Of a stretch of DNA of 64,000 nt, positions 25,895 through 35,390 are shown piece after piece (position 1 is the first letter of the stretch; each line of letters opens with the position of its first letter). The stretch covers positions 148,387 to 212,386 of the forward strand of contig HG326663.1 of assembly GCA_000308255.3 (NCBI GenBank). The letters are read 5' to 3'. Position numbers and translations under genes: made by a program. The notes beneath the pieces are model-generated. The model did no database searches. It saw only the letters and a list, made by a program, of their open reading frames with translations, and was not told the DNA's origin. This DNA is from Anaerococcus pacaensis 9403502 (lineage in GTDB: Bacteria > Bacillota > Clostridia > Tissierellales > Peptoniphilaceae).

Positions 25895-27118
25895 TTATCT
25901 TTTCTTAAATTTAAGTTTAGAGTGGTCATTAATTGACTCTTTTGTAACTATTACTTCTTTGATATCTTTCTCAGATGGGATTTCATACATTACATCGAGG
26001 AGCACATCCTCAAGTATTGTACGAAGTCCTCTGGCCCCGGTCTTTTGGTCTATAGCTTTTTTAGCTACCTCATGGAGAGCCTCATCCTCAAAGGTGAGTT
26101 TCACATCATCTAACTCTAGCATCTTTTGATACTGCTTGACTAGAGAATTCTTTGGCTCTTTTAGGATGCGGATTAGGGCATCTTCATCTAGGCTATCAAG
26201 GGTCACTATTATTGGCATCCTACCTATAAATTCTGGTATAAGACCAAATTTCAGTAGGTCTTCAGTATTGACATCCTTTAGATTGGCATCGCGATTACCT
26301 GACTTTATGTCTGCCCCAAAGCCTATAGTTTTTTGAGCTTGACGGCGGTTTATGATATCTTCAATACCATCAAAGGCCCCACCTAAGATAAATAGGATAT
26401 TTGAAGTGTCTACTTGGATGTATTCTTGACTAGGGTGTTTACGGCCACCTTGTGGTGGTACATTTGCTTCAGTACCTTCGATTAATTTAAGAAGGGCTTG
26501 TTGGACACCTTCACCGGATACATCACGGGTAATAGAAGGATTTTCAGATTTACGTGTTATCTTATCTATCTCATCTACATAAATAATTCCAGTTTCAGCC
26601 GCTTCTATATTGTAGTCAGCTGCTTGGATAAGTTTCAAGATGATGTTTTCTACATCCTCACCCACATATCCTGCTTCAGTAAGACTAGTCGCATCTGCTA
26701 TGGCAAATGGGACATTTAGCTTACGAGCAAGTGTTTGAGCTAATAGGGTTTTACCAGATCCTGTTGGACCCAACATTAAGATATTAGATTTAGATAGTTC
26801 TACATCATCGTCAGTTTCGTTAGCATTTATTCTTTTATAGTGGTTATAGACTGCTACTGCCAAGGTCTTTTTGGCAGCATCTTGGCCTATGACATATTCA
26901 TTTAGGAAATCATTGATTTCTTTTGGTGTTGATAGGTCAAAATCTATACCATCATAGCCATCACTATCAAACATAGCTTCATGGTCAATGATTTCAGAAC
27001 ATAGGTCTATACATTCATTGCAAATATAGGCATCTGGCCCTGCAATAATACGATTTACCTGGCTAGAGTCCTTACCACAAAAAGAGCATTTGATATCTTC
27101 GCCCTCAAAATTTGCCAT
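25895..27118 (-). CDS. clpX: ClpX ATPase subunit of Clp protease
   Basis: 407 residues. N-terminal C4 zinc domain ([11 protein letters not shown] and CNECIDLC), AAA+ module with Walker [14 protein letters not shown] near residue 115, pore loop GYVGEDVE, Walker [11 protein letters not shown] and the IGF-type ClpP contact loop seen as TIGFGAD. It unfolds tagged proteins and feeds them to ClpP. It begins shortly after clpP, and a terminator follows. Confidence 0.97.
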   Translation of the reverse strand: MANFEGEDIKCSFCGKDSSQVNRIIAGPDAYICNECIDLCSEIIDHEAMFDSDGYDGIDFDLSTPKEINDFLNEYVIGQDAAKKTLAVAVYNHYKRINANETDDDVELSKSNILMLGPTGSGKTLLAQTLARKLNVPFAIADATSLTEAGYVGEDVENIILKLIQAADYNIEAAETGIIYVDEIDKITRKSENPSITRDVSGEGVQQALLKLIEGTEANVPPQGGRKHPSQEYIQVDTSNILFILGGAFDGIEDIINRRQAQKTIGFGADIKSGNRDANLKDVNTEDLLKFGLIPEFIGRMPIIVTLDSLDEDALIRILKEPKNSLVKQYQKMLELDDVKLTFEDEALHEVAKKAIDQKTGARGLRTILEDVLLDVMYEIPSEKDIKEVIVTKESINDHSKLKFKKR

Positions 27119-27124
27119 TAATAC

Positions 27125-27718
27125 CTACTTACTTTCAATTACTTGGTCGATAAGGCCGTATTCTAAAGCTTCTGCTGCTGTCATAGCAAAGTCTCTGTCA
27201 GTATCTTTTTCAATCTTTGATAGGTCTTGACCAGTGTTGTTTGCTAAGATTTCATTTAGTCTTTTCTTGATTTTTATGATTTGCTCAGCTTGGATTACGA
27301 TATCAGAAGCTTGACCTTGGGCCCCACCTGATGGTTGGTGGATCATGATATTCGAGTTTGGTAGAGAATATCTCTTGCCTTTGGCTCCTGATGATAATAG
27401 GACTGCACCCATTGATGCGGCTTGGCCGATACAAATAGTAGATACATCTGGTTTGATGTAATTCATTGTATCATAAATTGCAAGCCCGCTTGTTACAACC
27501 CCACCTGGTGAGTTGATGTAAAATTGGATGTCCTTATCTGGGTCTTCGCTTTCAAGGAAAAGTAGTTGGGCGATGATGATATCGCTCATTTGGTCATTTA
27601 CTTCTCCAGATAAGAAAATAATCCTATCTTTTAGTAATCTGGAATATATATCGTAGGCACGTTCGCCCTTGTTGGTAGATTCTACTACTGTTGGTACTAG
27701 GTAATTACGTGGATTCAT
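27125..27718 (-). CDS. clpP: ClpP protease subunit
   Basis: 197 residues from the ATG at 27718 with AAAGGAG six bases upstream; the 7-codon longer frame has no ribosome site. Catalytic Ser102 in GQAASMGA, His127 in MIHQPSGG and Asp in KDTDRDF form the triad. [11 protein letters not shown] at the N-terminus forms the axial loop. It assembles as a 14-mer and works with ClpX encoded directly downstream. No CtsR-type repeat was seen upstream; it probably shares the tig transcript. Confidence 0.97.
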   Translation of the reverse strand: MNPRNYLVPTVVESTNKGERAYDIYSRLLKDRIIFLSGEVNDQMSDIIIAQLLFLESEDPDKDIQFYINSPGGVVTSGLAIYDTMNYIKPDVSTICIGQAASMGAVLLSSGAKGKRYSLPNSNIMIHQPSGGAQGQASDIVIQAEQIIKIKKRLNEILANNTGQDLSKIEKDTDRDFAMTAAEALEYGLIDQVIESK

Positions 27719-27762
27719 CTTATCTCCTTTATGATGCAAATGGAGCTTGATATCTACTTAAT

Positions 27763-29151
27763 TTATTCTTCTTCTGCTGCTTCTTCGCTGTGGTCTTCCG
27801 CTTCATGAGCGTGGTGTTCATGATAGTGGTCAGAACCGATTGCTTTATGGTATTCTTCATGAGGTAGTGCTTTTGCATTTTCTACAAGAAGTTCTACAGC
27901 CTTACGTCTTTTGATGTTTTCTTTGATAGTTTCATCTGAGACGTTTGATTTGAAGATTTGTTTAAATTCTTCGATATCTTCTACTCCATAAGAGTTTGCT
28001 GCTTCGTTGATTTCAGCTTCGATTTCTTCTTCTGTTACTTCAAAACCTTCTTTTAGTGCTACTTCATCGATAACTAGGTTTGCTTTAACACGTTCTATAG
28101 CTTGGTCTCTGTATTGGCTTCTGATTGTGTTGATATCCATTTGTGTCATTTCGATATATTGAGCAAGGCCAATACCCATTTGTTGTAGTCTTTGGTCTAG
28201 GTTTTGCATTTCAATGTCAATTTCTTGATTAATCATTGATTCTGGTGCGCTAACTTCACTTGCTCTAATAAGTGCTTCGATAGCTTGGTTTTGTTTTGTA
28301 TTTTCAGCAAATTGTTTTTTGCTTTCAGCAAGTTCTTCTTTAAGGCTTGCTTTTAGTTCCTCAAGAGTGTCAAATTCAGAGATATCCATAGCAAATTCGT
28401 CATCAATTTCTGGTAGTTCTTTTTTGGTAATTGAATTGATTTCTACTTCGAATTTCGCATCTTTGCCTTGGAATTCTTTAGCTTGGTAGTCTTCTGGGAA
28501 TGTTACATTGATATCAAATGTTTCGCCTGTTTTATGGCCTATTACTTGGTCTTCGAAACCTTCGATGAAAGTACCAGAACCGATTACTAGGTCATAATCT
28601 TCTGCTTTGCCGCCTTCGAATCTTTCGCCATCTAGGTAGCCATCAAAGTCAATATTTACTGTATCGCCTTCTTCTGCTCCTCTGTCTTCTACAGGCACAA
28701 GACGGGCATTTTCTTCTTGTTGACGGGTAAGTTCTGCTTCTACATCTTCATCTGTAACTTCTGATTCGATATCTTCTACGATAAGCTCAGAGTAATCACC
28801 AAGTGTTGGGTGAGGTAGGGTTTCTACTTCAACTATAAATGTAATATCTTTACCTTTTTCGATATCATCAAGGTCTACTGATGGTTGGTCGATTGGTTCT
28901 AAAGCTAATTCTTCGATTGCAGCTTCGTATGGTTCTGGGAAGACGATTTGGATAGCTTCATCGTAGAAAATTTCTGGACCGTACATTTTTTCAAGTACTT
29001 TTCTTGGCACGTGGCCTTGTCTAAATCCATCAAGTCTATATCTGTTTTTATTTCTTTTGTAAACTGTATCTACAGCCTTAGCAAAATCATCATATGCTAC
29101 GTCAAATTCAAACTTTGCTACGTTATTATCATGAGATTTTAATTCTGTCAT
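27763..29151 (-). CDS. tig: Trigger factor with histidine-rich tail
   Basis: 462 residues against about 430 usually. N-terminal ribosome-binding domain with the GFRQGHVPRKVLEK signature near residue 43, FKBP-type prolyl isomerase domain at about 155-240 (GDTVNIDFDGYLDGERFEGG), and the helical C-terminal chaperone domain. It binds nascent chains at the ribosome exit. The last 34 residues hold eight histidines mixed with Asp/Glu (HYHEHHAHEAEDH), a metal-binding-type tail like that of SlyD, not typical of trigger factor. ATG after GCAGGAGG. It lies 47 bases after cca with no terminator between, so it belongs to the cdaA-clpX run. Confidence 0.96.
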   Translation of the reverse strand: MTELKSHDNNVAKFEFDVAYDDFAKAVDTVYKRNKNRYRLDGFRQGHVPRKVLEKMYGPEIFYDEAIQIVFPEPYEAAIEELALEPIDQPSVDLDDIEKGKDITFIVEVETLPHPTLGDYSELIVEDIESEVTDEDVEAELTRQQEENARLVPVEDRGAEEGDTVNIDFDGYLDGERFEGGKAEDYDLVIGSGTFIEGFEDQVIGHKTGETFDINVTFPEDYQAKEFQGKDAKFEVEINSITKKELPEIDDEFAMDISEFDTLEELKASLKEELAESKKQFAENTKQNQAIEALIRASEVSAPESMINQEIDIEMQNLDQRLQQMGIGLAQYIEMTQMDINTIRSQYRDQAIERVKANLVIDEVALKEGFEVTEEEIEAEINEAANSYGVEDIEEFKQIFKSNVSDETIKENIKRRKAVELLVENAKALPHEEYHKAIGSDHYHEHHAHEAEDHSEEAAEEE

Positions 29152-29198
29152 TTTTTCCTCCTGCTATAATAGCTACTCATTTGTTTAATATACTTCAC

Positions 29199-30524
29199 TT
29201 ATTTGTCAGTATCAACATTTAAAAGCTCGGTCTTTACAAAGCTAATAATCTCTTTTCTATTGTTTATTAATTTTTCATCATAGATCATCTCTTCTATGAT
29301 TTTAAGGGCTCTGCCAAGCTCTTTTCCTTCACTAAATCCAAGCTTTTTTAGGTCATTGCCATTTATTTTTATCTCACTCCTGCCCTTTGGGATATTATCG
29401 GCCTTGACCTCTGCGAGTATTTCCCTACCTAGGTCTATGTTTGATGTATCCTTATGGCTAGTGCTCAACACATCTGCTTCTTGGAGTTTGAAAAGCTTTA
29501 GAAGGTTTTCTTCACCTATATTTCTTAGAAGTTTTCTGATTGATTTTTTGGTATATGTATTGGTATTATCCATATGTCGTTTTATCAAAACTGCTGTATC
29601 TTCAATAAATTTGTTGGGATACTTAAGATCTTTAAGTCTTGTTATGGCAAGTTCTTCAGATAAGCTCTGGTGGCCAAAAAATCTACCTTCTCCATTTTCA
29701 TCTAGAAAAAATGTATCAACCTTGCCAACATCGTGATATAGGGCTGCCATTCTGACCTCTAATTCATCAGGCGAATTATCCACTACACTTAAGGTATGAT
29801 TGTATAAATCATCAGGATGGAAGGTTGAGTGCTGGTCAAAATCTATGGTTCGGTGGACCTCAGGGAATATATAAGCTAGAAGACCCACCTCCTGAAGGAG
29901 CCTGATGCCACGAGCAGGTTTATCCGCCAATAGTATTTTATTTATCTCAATTTGTATGCGCTCTTTTGAAATATCAACTATTGAAGATGCATTAGCCTTA
30001 ATCGCTTCTTTTAAATTACTTTCTATTTCAAAATCTAAGGTCGTTGCAAATCGAACTGCCCTAAGGGCCCTTAGCATGTCTTCTTCGATGCGGTCATCGG
30101 GATTTCCTACAGCTCTGATGATTTTTGCCATTAGGTCAGCTTGGCCATCAAAGGGGTCTATGATTTCGTCATTCACTGCCGCCAAGGCATTTATTGTAAA
30201 ATCGCGTCTTTTTAAATCTTCGTATATATCATCTGCATATACTATTTTTTCGGGATGCCTCTTATCAGCATAGCCAGATTCTTTTCTAAATGTGGTTATC
30301 TCATATTCATCTGCTCCATCCAGAACCTTTATAGTTCCAAATCTTGCCCCGATATCGATTGTCTTAAAGTCATTAAACACTTCTTTTATTTCATCTGGAC
30401 GAGCTATGGTGGTGATATCAATGTCAAAGACTGGTCTATCTAATAGCTGATCTCTTACACAACCACCTACCAAATATGATTCGTATCCTGCTTCAATTAA
30501 TTTATTTAAAATTTTATTATTCAT
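29199..30524 (-). CDS. cca: CCA tRNA nucleotidyltransferase with HD domain
   Basis: 441 residues from the ATG at 30524, which overlaps the cdaR stop as ATGAATAA; a GTG at 30542 is possible but has no ribosome site. Nucleotidyltransferase head with LVGGCVRDQLL and the metal-binding DIDIT; RRDFTINALA and the RALRAVRFA neck follow; the HD phosphohydrolase motif YHDVGKVDTF lies near residue 267. It adds or repairs the 3' CCA of tRNAs. The tRNA-Pro gene in this window already encodes CCA. Its place after cdaAR, where glmM usually stands, is unusual. Confidence 0.95.
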   Translation of the reverse strand: MNNKILNKLIEAGYESYLVGGCVRDQLLDRPVFDIDITTIARPDEIKEVFNDFKTIDIGARFGTIKVLDGADEYEITTFRKESGYADKRHPEKIVYADDIYEDLKRRDFTINALAAVNDEIIDPFDGQADLMAKIIRAVGNPDDRIEEDMLRALRAVRFATTLDFEIESNLKEAIKANASSIVDISKERIQIEINKILLADKPARGIRLLQEVGLLAYIFPEVHRTIDFDQHSTFHPDDLYNHTLSVVDNSPDELEVRMAALYHDVGKVDTFFLDENGEGRFFGHQSLSEELAITRLKDLKYPNKFIEDTAVLIKRHMDNTNTYTKKSIRKLLRNIGEENLLKLFKLQEADVLSTSHKDTSNIDLGREILAEVKADNIPKGRSEIKINGNDLKKLGFSEGKELGRALKIIEEMIYDEKLINNRKEIISFVKTELLNVDTDK

Positions 30525-31530
30525 TGGTTTTATTCTTGTCACTAGTAGTCTTATTGTCTTTATCGTCTGAATCAGTGTTGCCGATTATGATTCGCTCTAC
30601 GACTTTTCTTTCTACATCTATTTTGAAGGTGACTTTATTTTCGCCATCGTAAACTTCAACTGATTCTGGTAAGTCTAGCTCGATATCGCCAGTCTTATTT
30701 CCCTTTAGGCCTGTGATATCAATTGGTTTTGTTTCGATAGATTCGATATCTTTTATGATAGCCTCTGGCCCTATTAGAACCACAGATTCTGGGCTAATCG
30801 CTCTAGCTTTTTCTTCGTAGTTTTTGTTTACTGAACCATTTGTGTTTATAATAACCGGAACTTTTTTGGTTTCAAATACCCTAAATGATATATTTATGTC
30901 TTCATTAGAAAGACTGATCTCTGATACAGGATTGCCAGCCCTATCAATCACCGAAAGGTCTACATTATGAATTTTGCCATCAAGGAGGGCCTGATCATCG
31001 ATTCTCGCTTCTACCCTATCGACTGTATTCATGGCACTAGCCGGCCCTTTTACAGTGATTTCTTCTGGACTCATCTGATTAACTTCTACTATCTTGCCAT
31101 CTTTGAGCTCATCGCTTATAACTAGGTTTACCGGAAGAGTTTTTTCCAAAACTTTTTGGATATTTAAATTTACTTGCTCAGGGTCTATAGTATCTACTGA
31201 TACACCAGTTGGAGTGTCTACTTCTATCTGGAGGGATTGGACGCCTTCTTTTTCTGATGAGATATCTACATATGCAAAGACATTTTCAGGTCTTAGATTA
31301 ACTAACCTTTCCCTATTACCTTTTAGCTTTATATTAGCTTGATAGGTATCCTGCTCACCGATTATGGTGTAGCCAGATTTTTCTAGCTCATCTTGGTTGC
31401 GGATAACAACTGGTACATTTCGAATGACCTTGTTGACAGTAGGGTTGGTAGAATTTACTACAAATGTCCACATTACTATCGCAACTATTACCGATAATAT
31501 TTTTAAACGATTATCTTTTTTATTGTTCAT
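30517..31530 (-). CDS. cdaR: CdaA regulatory protein CdaR (YbbR repeats)
   Basis: 337 residues. One N-terminal membrane helix (ILSVIVAIVMWTFVVNS), then about four YbbR-type beta repeats outside the cell; recurring blocks such as PVVIRNQDEL, PVNLVISDEL and PVIINTNGSV mark repeat starts. The C-terminus is a short charged Lys/Asp/Thr tail. CdaR binds CdaA and tunes c-di-AMP synthesis. It overlaps cdaA by 11 bases and cca by 8 bases. Its start codon sits inside the cdaA end, with GAAGAAGACG upstream. Confidence 0.92.
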   Translation of the reverse strand: MNNKKDNRLKILSVIVAIVMWTFVVNSTNPTVNKVIRNVPVVIRNQDELEKSGYTIIGEQDTYQANIKLKGNRERLVNLRPENVFAYVDISSEKEGVQSLQIEVDTPTGVSVDTIDPEQVNLNIQKVLEKTLPVNLVISDELKDGKIVEVNQMSPEEITVKGPASAMNTVDRVEARIDDQALLDGKIHNVDLSVIDRAGNPVSEISLSNEDINISFRVFETKKVPVIINTNGSVNKNYEEKARAISPESVVLIGPEAIIKDIESIETKPIDITGLKGNKTGDIELDLPESVEVYDGENKVTFKIDVERKVVERIIIGNTDSDDKDNKTTSDKNKTNE

Positions 31531-32338
31531 CGTCTTCTTCCTTTAATCCCTCTTCTTCTAGAGGTTCGTACACTATCTCAGTCTTTAGCCTATTAGCTAG
31601 TGAGTCAGCATCAAAATATCTATCAATTCTGCCTGCTTCTACTACAGAAATATTGCCAGTTTCTTCACTAACTACCACTACGATACAGTCGCTACGTTCT
31701 GATATACCAATAGCCGCTCTATGGCGAGTCCCTAGTTCTTTAGAAATGGTATTTGAACTAGATAAAGGCAAATAGCAAGCTGCAGCAAGGATTTCATCCT
31801 CACTAATAATCACTGCCCCATCGTGCAGTGGTGTATTTGGTATGAAAATATTTATCAAAAGCTCGCTGGTCACCTCCGCATGAAGCTTAGTACCAGATTC
31901 GACTATATCAGAAAGACCTGTTTCTCGCTCGATTACAACAAGTGCTCCAATTTTTTGACGTGATAGCGAACTCGCAGCAGAAACCAGCTCATCAATTGTC
32001 TTCTCACTACGCAGAGCCCTCTCACCTGTAAAAATAGATCTACCTCGGCCGATTCTTTCAAGTGCCGATCTCATTTCTGGCTGGAATACTACTATGATAA
32101 AAACAAGCGCCACAGTTAAAAACTGATTCATCACCCAACTTACGGTATTTAGATTAAATATATCTGCTACAGAAGCAAATATGAGAACGATAATAAGTCC
32201 ATTTAAAACCTGCTCAGCCCTAGTGTTTCGTAACAAAGAAAATAGCTTATAAACCGCAAAAGATATAATAGCAATATCTATAATATCAGAAACCCTAATG
32301 AGCGAAAGCGAGTTAACAAAATTCGTTAAAGTATTCAT
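31520..32338 (-). CDS. cdaA: Diadenylate cyclase CdaA
   Basis: 272-residue membrane diadenylate cyclase. Three N-terminal helices (residues about 17-35, 44-60, 68-86), then the DAC domain with DGA at 173-175 (PLHDGAVII) and RHR at 205-207 (GTRHRAA). It makes c-di-AMP from two ATP and so governs potassium and cell-wall homeostasis. First gene of the cdaA-cdaR-cca-tig-clpP-clpX run. ATG follows TAGGGGGAG. An 18-bp perfect palindrome lies in its promoter region at 32361-32378. Confidence 0.96.
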   Translation of the reverse strand: MNTLTNFVNSLSLIRVSDIIDIAIISFAVYKLFSLLRNTRAEQVLNGLIIVLIFASVADIFNLNTVSWVMNQFLTVALVFIIVVFQPEMRSALERIGRGRSIFTGERALRSEKTIDELVSAASSLSRQKIGALVVIERETGLSDIVESGTKLHAEVTSELLINIFIPNTPLHDGAVIISEDEILAAACYLPLSSSNTISKELGTRHRAAIGISERSDCIVVVVSEETGNISVVEAGRIDRYFDADSLANRLKTEIVYEPLEEEGLKEEDDEQ

Positions 32339-32360
32339 AACTCCCCCTATGTATTACTAA

Positions 32361-32378
32361 TAATATAGTACTATATTA
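32361..32378. promoter_or_regulatory. 18-bp perfect palindrome between cdaA and the DUF262 gene
   Basis: TAATATAGTACTATATTA is self-complementary over its full length. It lies 23 bases before the cdaA start and about 84 before the divergent restriction gene. A second, offset inverted repeat TATTACTA/TAGTAATA (32352-32359 and 32392-32399) surrounds it. It could be an operator; the regulator is unknown, and AT-rich palindromes do arise by chance. Confidence 0.4.
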
Positions 32379-32461
32379 CAATTGATATTGGTAGTAATAG
32401 AAGTTACAAATCAATTAGTAGCTATGATGTAATACTAAGTGAATATAAATAGGAGGGGCTT

Positions 32462-34555
32462 ATGAATGGCAAGCAGTACAATTTATTAACTTTAATCAAA
32501 ACACAGTCTAGAATCAATATTCCTTACTATCAAAGAAATTATAACTGGACTAAATCTCAATGCCAAAATTTATTCGAAGATTTAAAATCGCTAAACGAAG
32601 ACACACCTACTCATTTTTTCGGTGCCGTGGTAGTGAAATCTTCTGAATTAAATTCAATCGATGTTATTGATGGTCAACAAAGAATCACAACTGTTTCATT
32701 AATGTTACTTGCAATCTACAACTACATTAAAAATAACGAGATACAAACTACTCAAAATATGGATACCTTTAGAAGTAATTATCTTGAAGATAATGAAATA
32801 GTGGGCAGTGAAAGTATAAAACTTAATTCTAATCCTAAAGATAAGGCTGCTTACAAGGCGCTATACGATAATGATAACGACTTAGTAGAATCATCTAATA
32901 TTACAAAAAATTATAAATTCTTCTATAACGAACTTGAAAAAGGTTCAATTAATGTAGATGATTTAATAACAGCCATAAAGAAGTTAGAAATAGTACTAAT
33001 CGAACTTAACTCAGATGATGATGCACAGCTCATATTCGAATCAATTAACTCAACAGGACTTGCTTTATCAGAGTCTGATAAGATAAGAAACTATCTGTTG
33101 ATGAATGAAAATAATCACAGACAAAACGAACTGTATGACAAATACTGGATTGTGATGGAAGAAAATTCTAATTTCAATTTAGATTCATTCTTCAAAGATT
33201 ATCTAACTGTAAAGCTATCATCTTCCCCATCAGCGAAGACTTTATACGAAAAATTTAAATCTTATACTAAAGAAGAGCTAGCTGATAAGGATACGAAGTC
33301 AAAAAATCAATTATTTGAGGATTTATTAGACTACTCTAAGGCTTACAGAAAATACAATAATTCAGATACTGAGATAAACAGTATTGATGAAGTACTAGAA
33401 AGACTAAATCTACTAGATTTCTCAACCGCTCGCGTATTCATGATGCCAGTATTAGTAGATCACAAAAATGGTGACTTATCGGATGCAGACTTAGTAGAAA
33501 CTTTAAATGTCATTGAAACCTATCTGGCTAGAAGAATGATAACAAAACAACCTTCCAATGGCTTAAAGTTTATGGCTGAAAACTTATATAGGGACACTAA
33601 AAAATATTACGAAGACAACAAAGATAATTACAGCTTTGCCGAAGTTCTAGCAGCAGTTTTATTATCTAAGGATAATACAGGTAGAATGCCTAGAGATGTA
33701 GAATTTGAAAATGCATTAAGGGGCTATGACTTTTACAACATCAAGACCAACTATCAAAATTACATTTTTGAAAGACTTGAGAATTATAATGAAAAAGAAG
33801 TAATAGATTTTGGCAAAGGTTTTGAAGATAATAAATATTCAATCGAACACATTATGCCTCAGACTCTTAAAGAAGCATGGAAAAAAGAACTTGGAGACGA
33901 CTATAAACGAATTCACGAAACCTACCTTCATAATATAGGCAACCTAACTGTAACTGGTTATAATTCAGAATACAGTAACAGACCTTTCTTAGAAAAGAAA
34001 GAGATGGAGCACGGATTCAAAGATAGTCCATTTAGATTCTTGAATAAAATTCCAGCGAGTGTTGACACCTGGAATGAAGAAATGATTAAGAATAGACAAA
34101 ATCAGATAGTAGATAAGGCACTTCAAATATGGAAGATGCCACAAACCGATCTAGTAGTAGATAAGAATAGGGAAGAACTTATAGACTACGATGGTGATTA
34201 TAGCCAATTTTCTAGTATAAAACTTAAGGGATACTCTTTCCTTGATGATAACTTTGTTGCTACTAAGAGTTGGTTAGATCTATATTTAGATGTGATAAAT
34301 AAATTATACGAAGAAAACCCTAACCCAATAAGTGAAGCATCACTTACAGAAGAAAAGCATAATAGATTAGCTAGCATGTTTAGAAATACTGAAGTTCCTG
34401 GATACTCTACTAAAATAGATGAAGAAATTCATGTTATGAGCAATCTAAGTAACGCAGATAAGTTCCTGATTATAAATGACTTATTGGCTGCATATAATTA
34501 TCCTTATGACAGTCTAAAAGTAGCTATTGTCGGAAACAAAAAAGAAGATGAATAA
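32462..34555 (+). CDS. GmrSD-like protein (DUF262 + DUF1524), probable type IV restriction enzyme
   Basis: 697 residues. The N-terminal DUF262 domain has PYYQRNYNW (residues 21-29) and VIDGQQRITT with DGQQR at 70-74, the nucleotide-binding motif of GmrS. Around residue 460 a DUF1524 HNH-type nuclease follows (YSIEHIMPQ, then HNIGNLTVTGYNSEYSN). The last 120 residues (GYSFLDDNFVATKSWLDLYL onward) are an extra domain often seen at the end of such proteins. GmrSD enzymes cut DNA with glucosylated hydroxymethylcytosine, typical of phages. The gene stands alone among housekeeping genes, opposite in direction to both neighbours, and appears more AT-rich than they are. ATG after AGGAGGGG. Confidence 0.88.
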   Translation: MNGKQYNLLTLIKTQSRINIPYYQRNYNWTKSQCQNLFEDLKSLNEDTPTHFFGAVVVKSSELNSIDVIDGQQRITTVSLMLLAIYNYIKNNEIQTTQNMDTFRSNYLEDNEIVGSESIKLNSNPKDKAAYKALYDNDNDLVESSNITKNYKFFYNELEKGSINVDDLITAIKKLEIVLIELNSDDDAQLIFESINSTGLALSESDKIRNYLLMNENNHRQNELYDKYWIVMEENSNFNLDSFFKDYLTVKLSSSPSAKTLYEKFKSYTKEELADKDTKSKNQLFEDLLDYSKAYRKYNNSDTEINSIDEVLERLNLLDFSTARVFMMPVLVDHKNGDLSDADLVETLNVIETYLARRMITKQPSNGLKFMAENLYRDTKKYYEDNKDNYSFAEVLAAVLLSKDNTGRMPRDVEFENALRGYDFYNIKTNYQNYIFERLENYNEKEVIDFGKGFEDNKYSIEHIMPQTLKEAWKKELGDDYKRIHETYLHNIGNLTVTGYNSEYSNRPFLEKKEMEHGFKDSPFRFLNKIPASVDTWNEEMIKNRQNQIVDKALQIWKMPQTDLVVDKNREELIDYDGDYSQFSSIKLKGYSFLDDNFVATKSWLDLYLDVINKLYEENPNPISEASLTEEKHNRLASMFRNTEVPGYSTKIDEEIHVMSNLSNADKFLIINDLLAAYNYPYDSLKVAIVGNKKEDE

Positions 34556-34557
34556 AA

Positions 34558-34603
34558 TTTAAAAGCCTCTTTACAAGCTCACACTTGTAGAGAGGCTTTT
34601 TTT
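34558..34603 (+). terminator. Terminator after the restriction gene
   Basis: Long hairpin: AAAAGCCTCT and AGAGGCTTTT, with a further TACAAG/CTTGTA pairing inside. T run on the + strand; A run allows function for the convergent ZIP gene too. Confidence 0.88.
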
Positions 34604-35390
34604 ATCCTAGCATTACATCTAAAATCATCATTATTATAAATCCTACAGAAAATCCAATTGTTCCTATGTTTGTATGGGATTCACTATCTCCAGTTGCTTC
34701 TGGAATTAGCTCTTCTACTACTACATAAAACATTGCCCCTGCTGCAAAGCTTAATAGATAAGGCAAAATAGGAATCATGATTTGTGATTATAGGATTGTG
34801 ACAAAAGCAGCTATTGGTTCTACTGCACCTGATAAGACTCCCATCACAAAGGCCTTGTGTTTATCAACTCCTGCAGATTTTAGAGGCATAGATATGATAG
34901 CCCCTTCAGGGAAATTTTGGATAGCAATGCCTATAGCAAGGTCCATAGCTTGTGTAATTGTTATGGCACCAGTATTTGATCCTGCAAATGATACTCCAAC
35001 AGCCATACCTTCAGGGATATTGTGTATGACTACAGCCAGTACCATCATAGTTGTTCTTCTCAATGTCTCACTATTCCTGCCCTCAGGAATGGATGAATCA
35101 ACGTGTTGATGGGGAATGGCGTTATCTAGAAATAATAAGAATAGTACGCCAATGATAAATCCAACCGCAGCTGGGACCCAGTTCATGCGGCCCATCGATT
35201 CTTCTACCATATCCATAGCAGGCAACAAAAGGGAGAAAAAGCTTGCTGCAACCATTACGCCTGCAGCAAAGCCTGATAGCCCCTTTTGAAGTTTTGGCTT
35301 GATTTAATCTTTCATAAAGTACACACAGGCTGAGCCTATGGATGTACCTATGAAAGGAATCATAATGCCTAGTAGTATTTGTGGGTTCAT
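34602..35390 (-). pseudogene. ZIP family metal transporter with two in-frame TAA codons
   Basis: A single minus-strand frame of 262 codons covers a full ZIP transporter, starting MNPQILLGIMIPFIGTSIGSACVYF and ending ILDVMLG, but contains TAA at 35304-35306 (codon 29) and TAA at 34788-34790. The longest open part (155 codons from 35255) carries the metal-site helices, VIHNIPEGMAVGV and AIQNFPEGAIISMPL. Compared with intact relatives the first stop replaces a residue usually Glu and the second one usually Leu, each one base from TAA. It starts directly after the glgP stop. It would have imported Zn, Mn or Fe. Probably a recent pseudogene. Confidence 0.85.
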
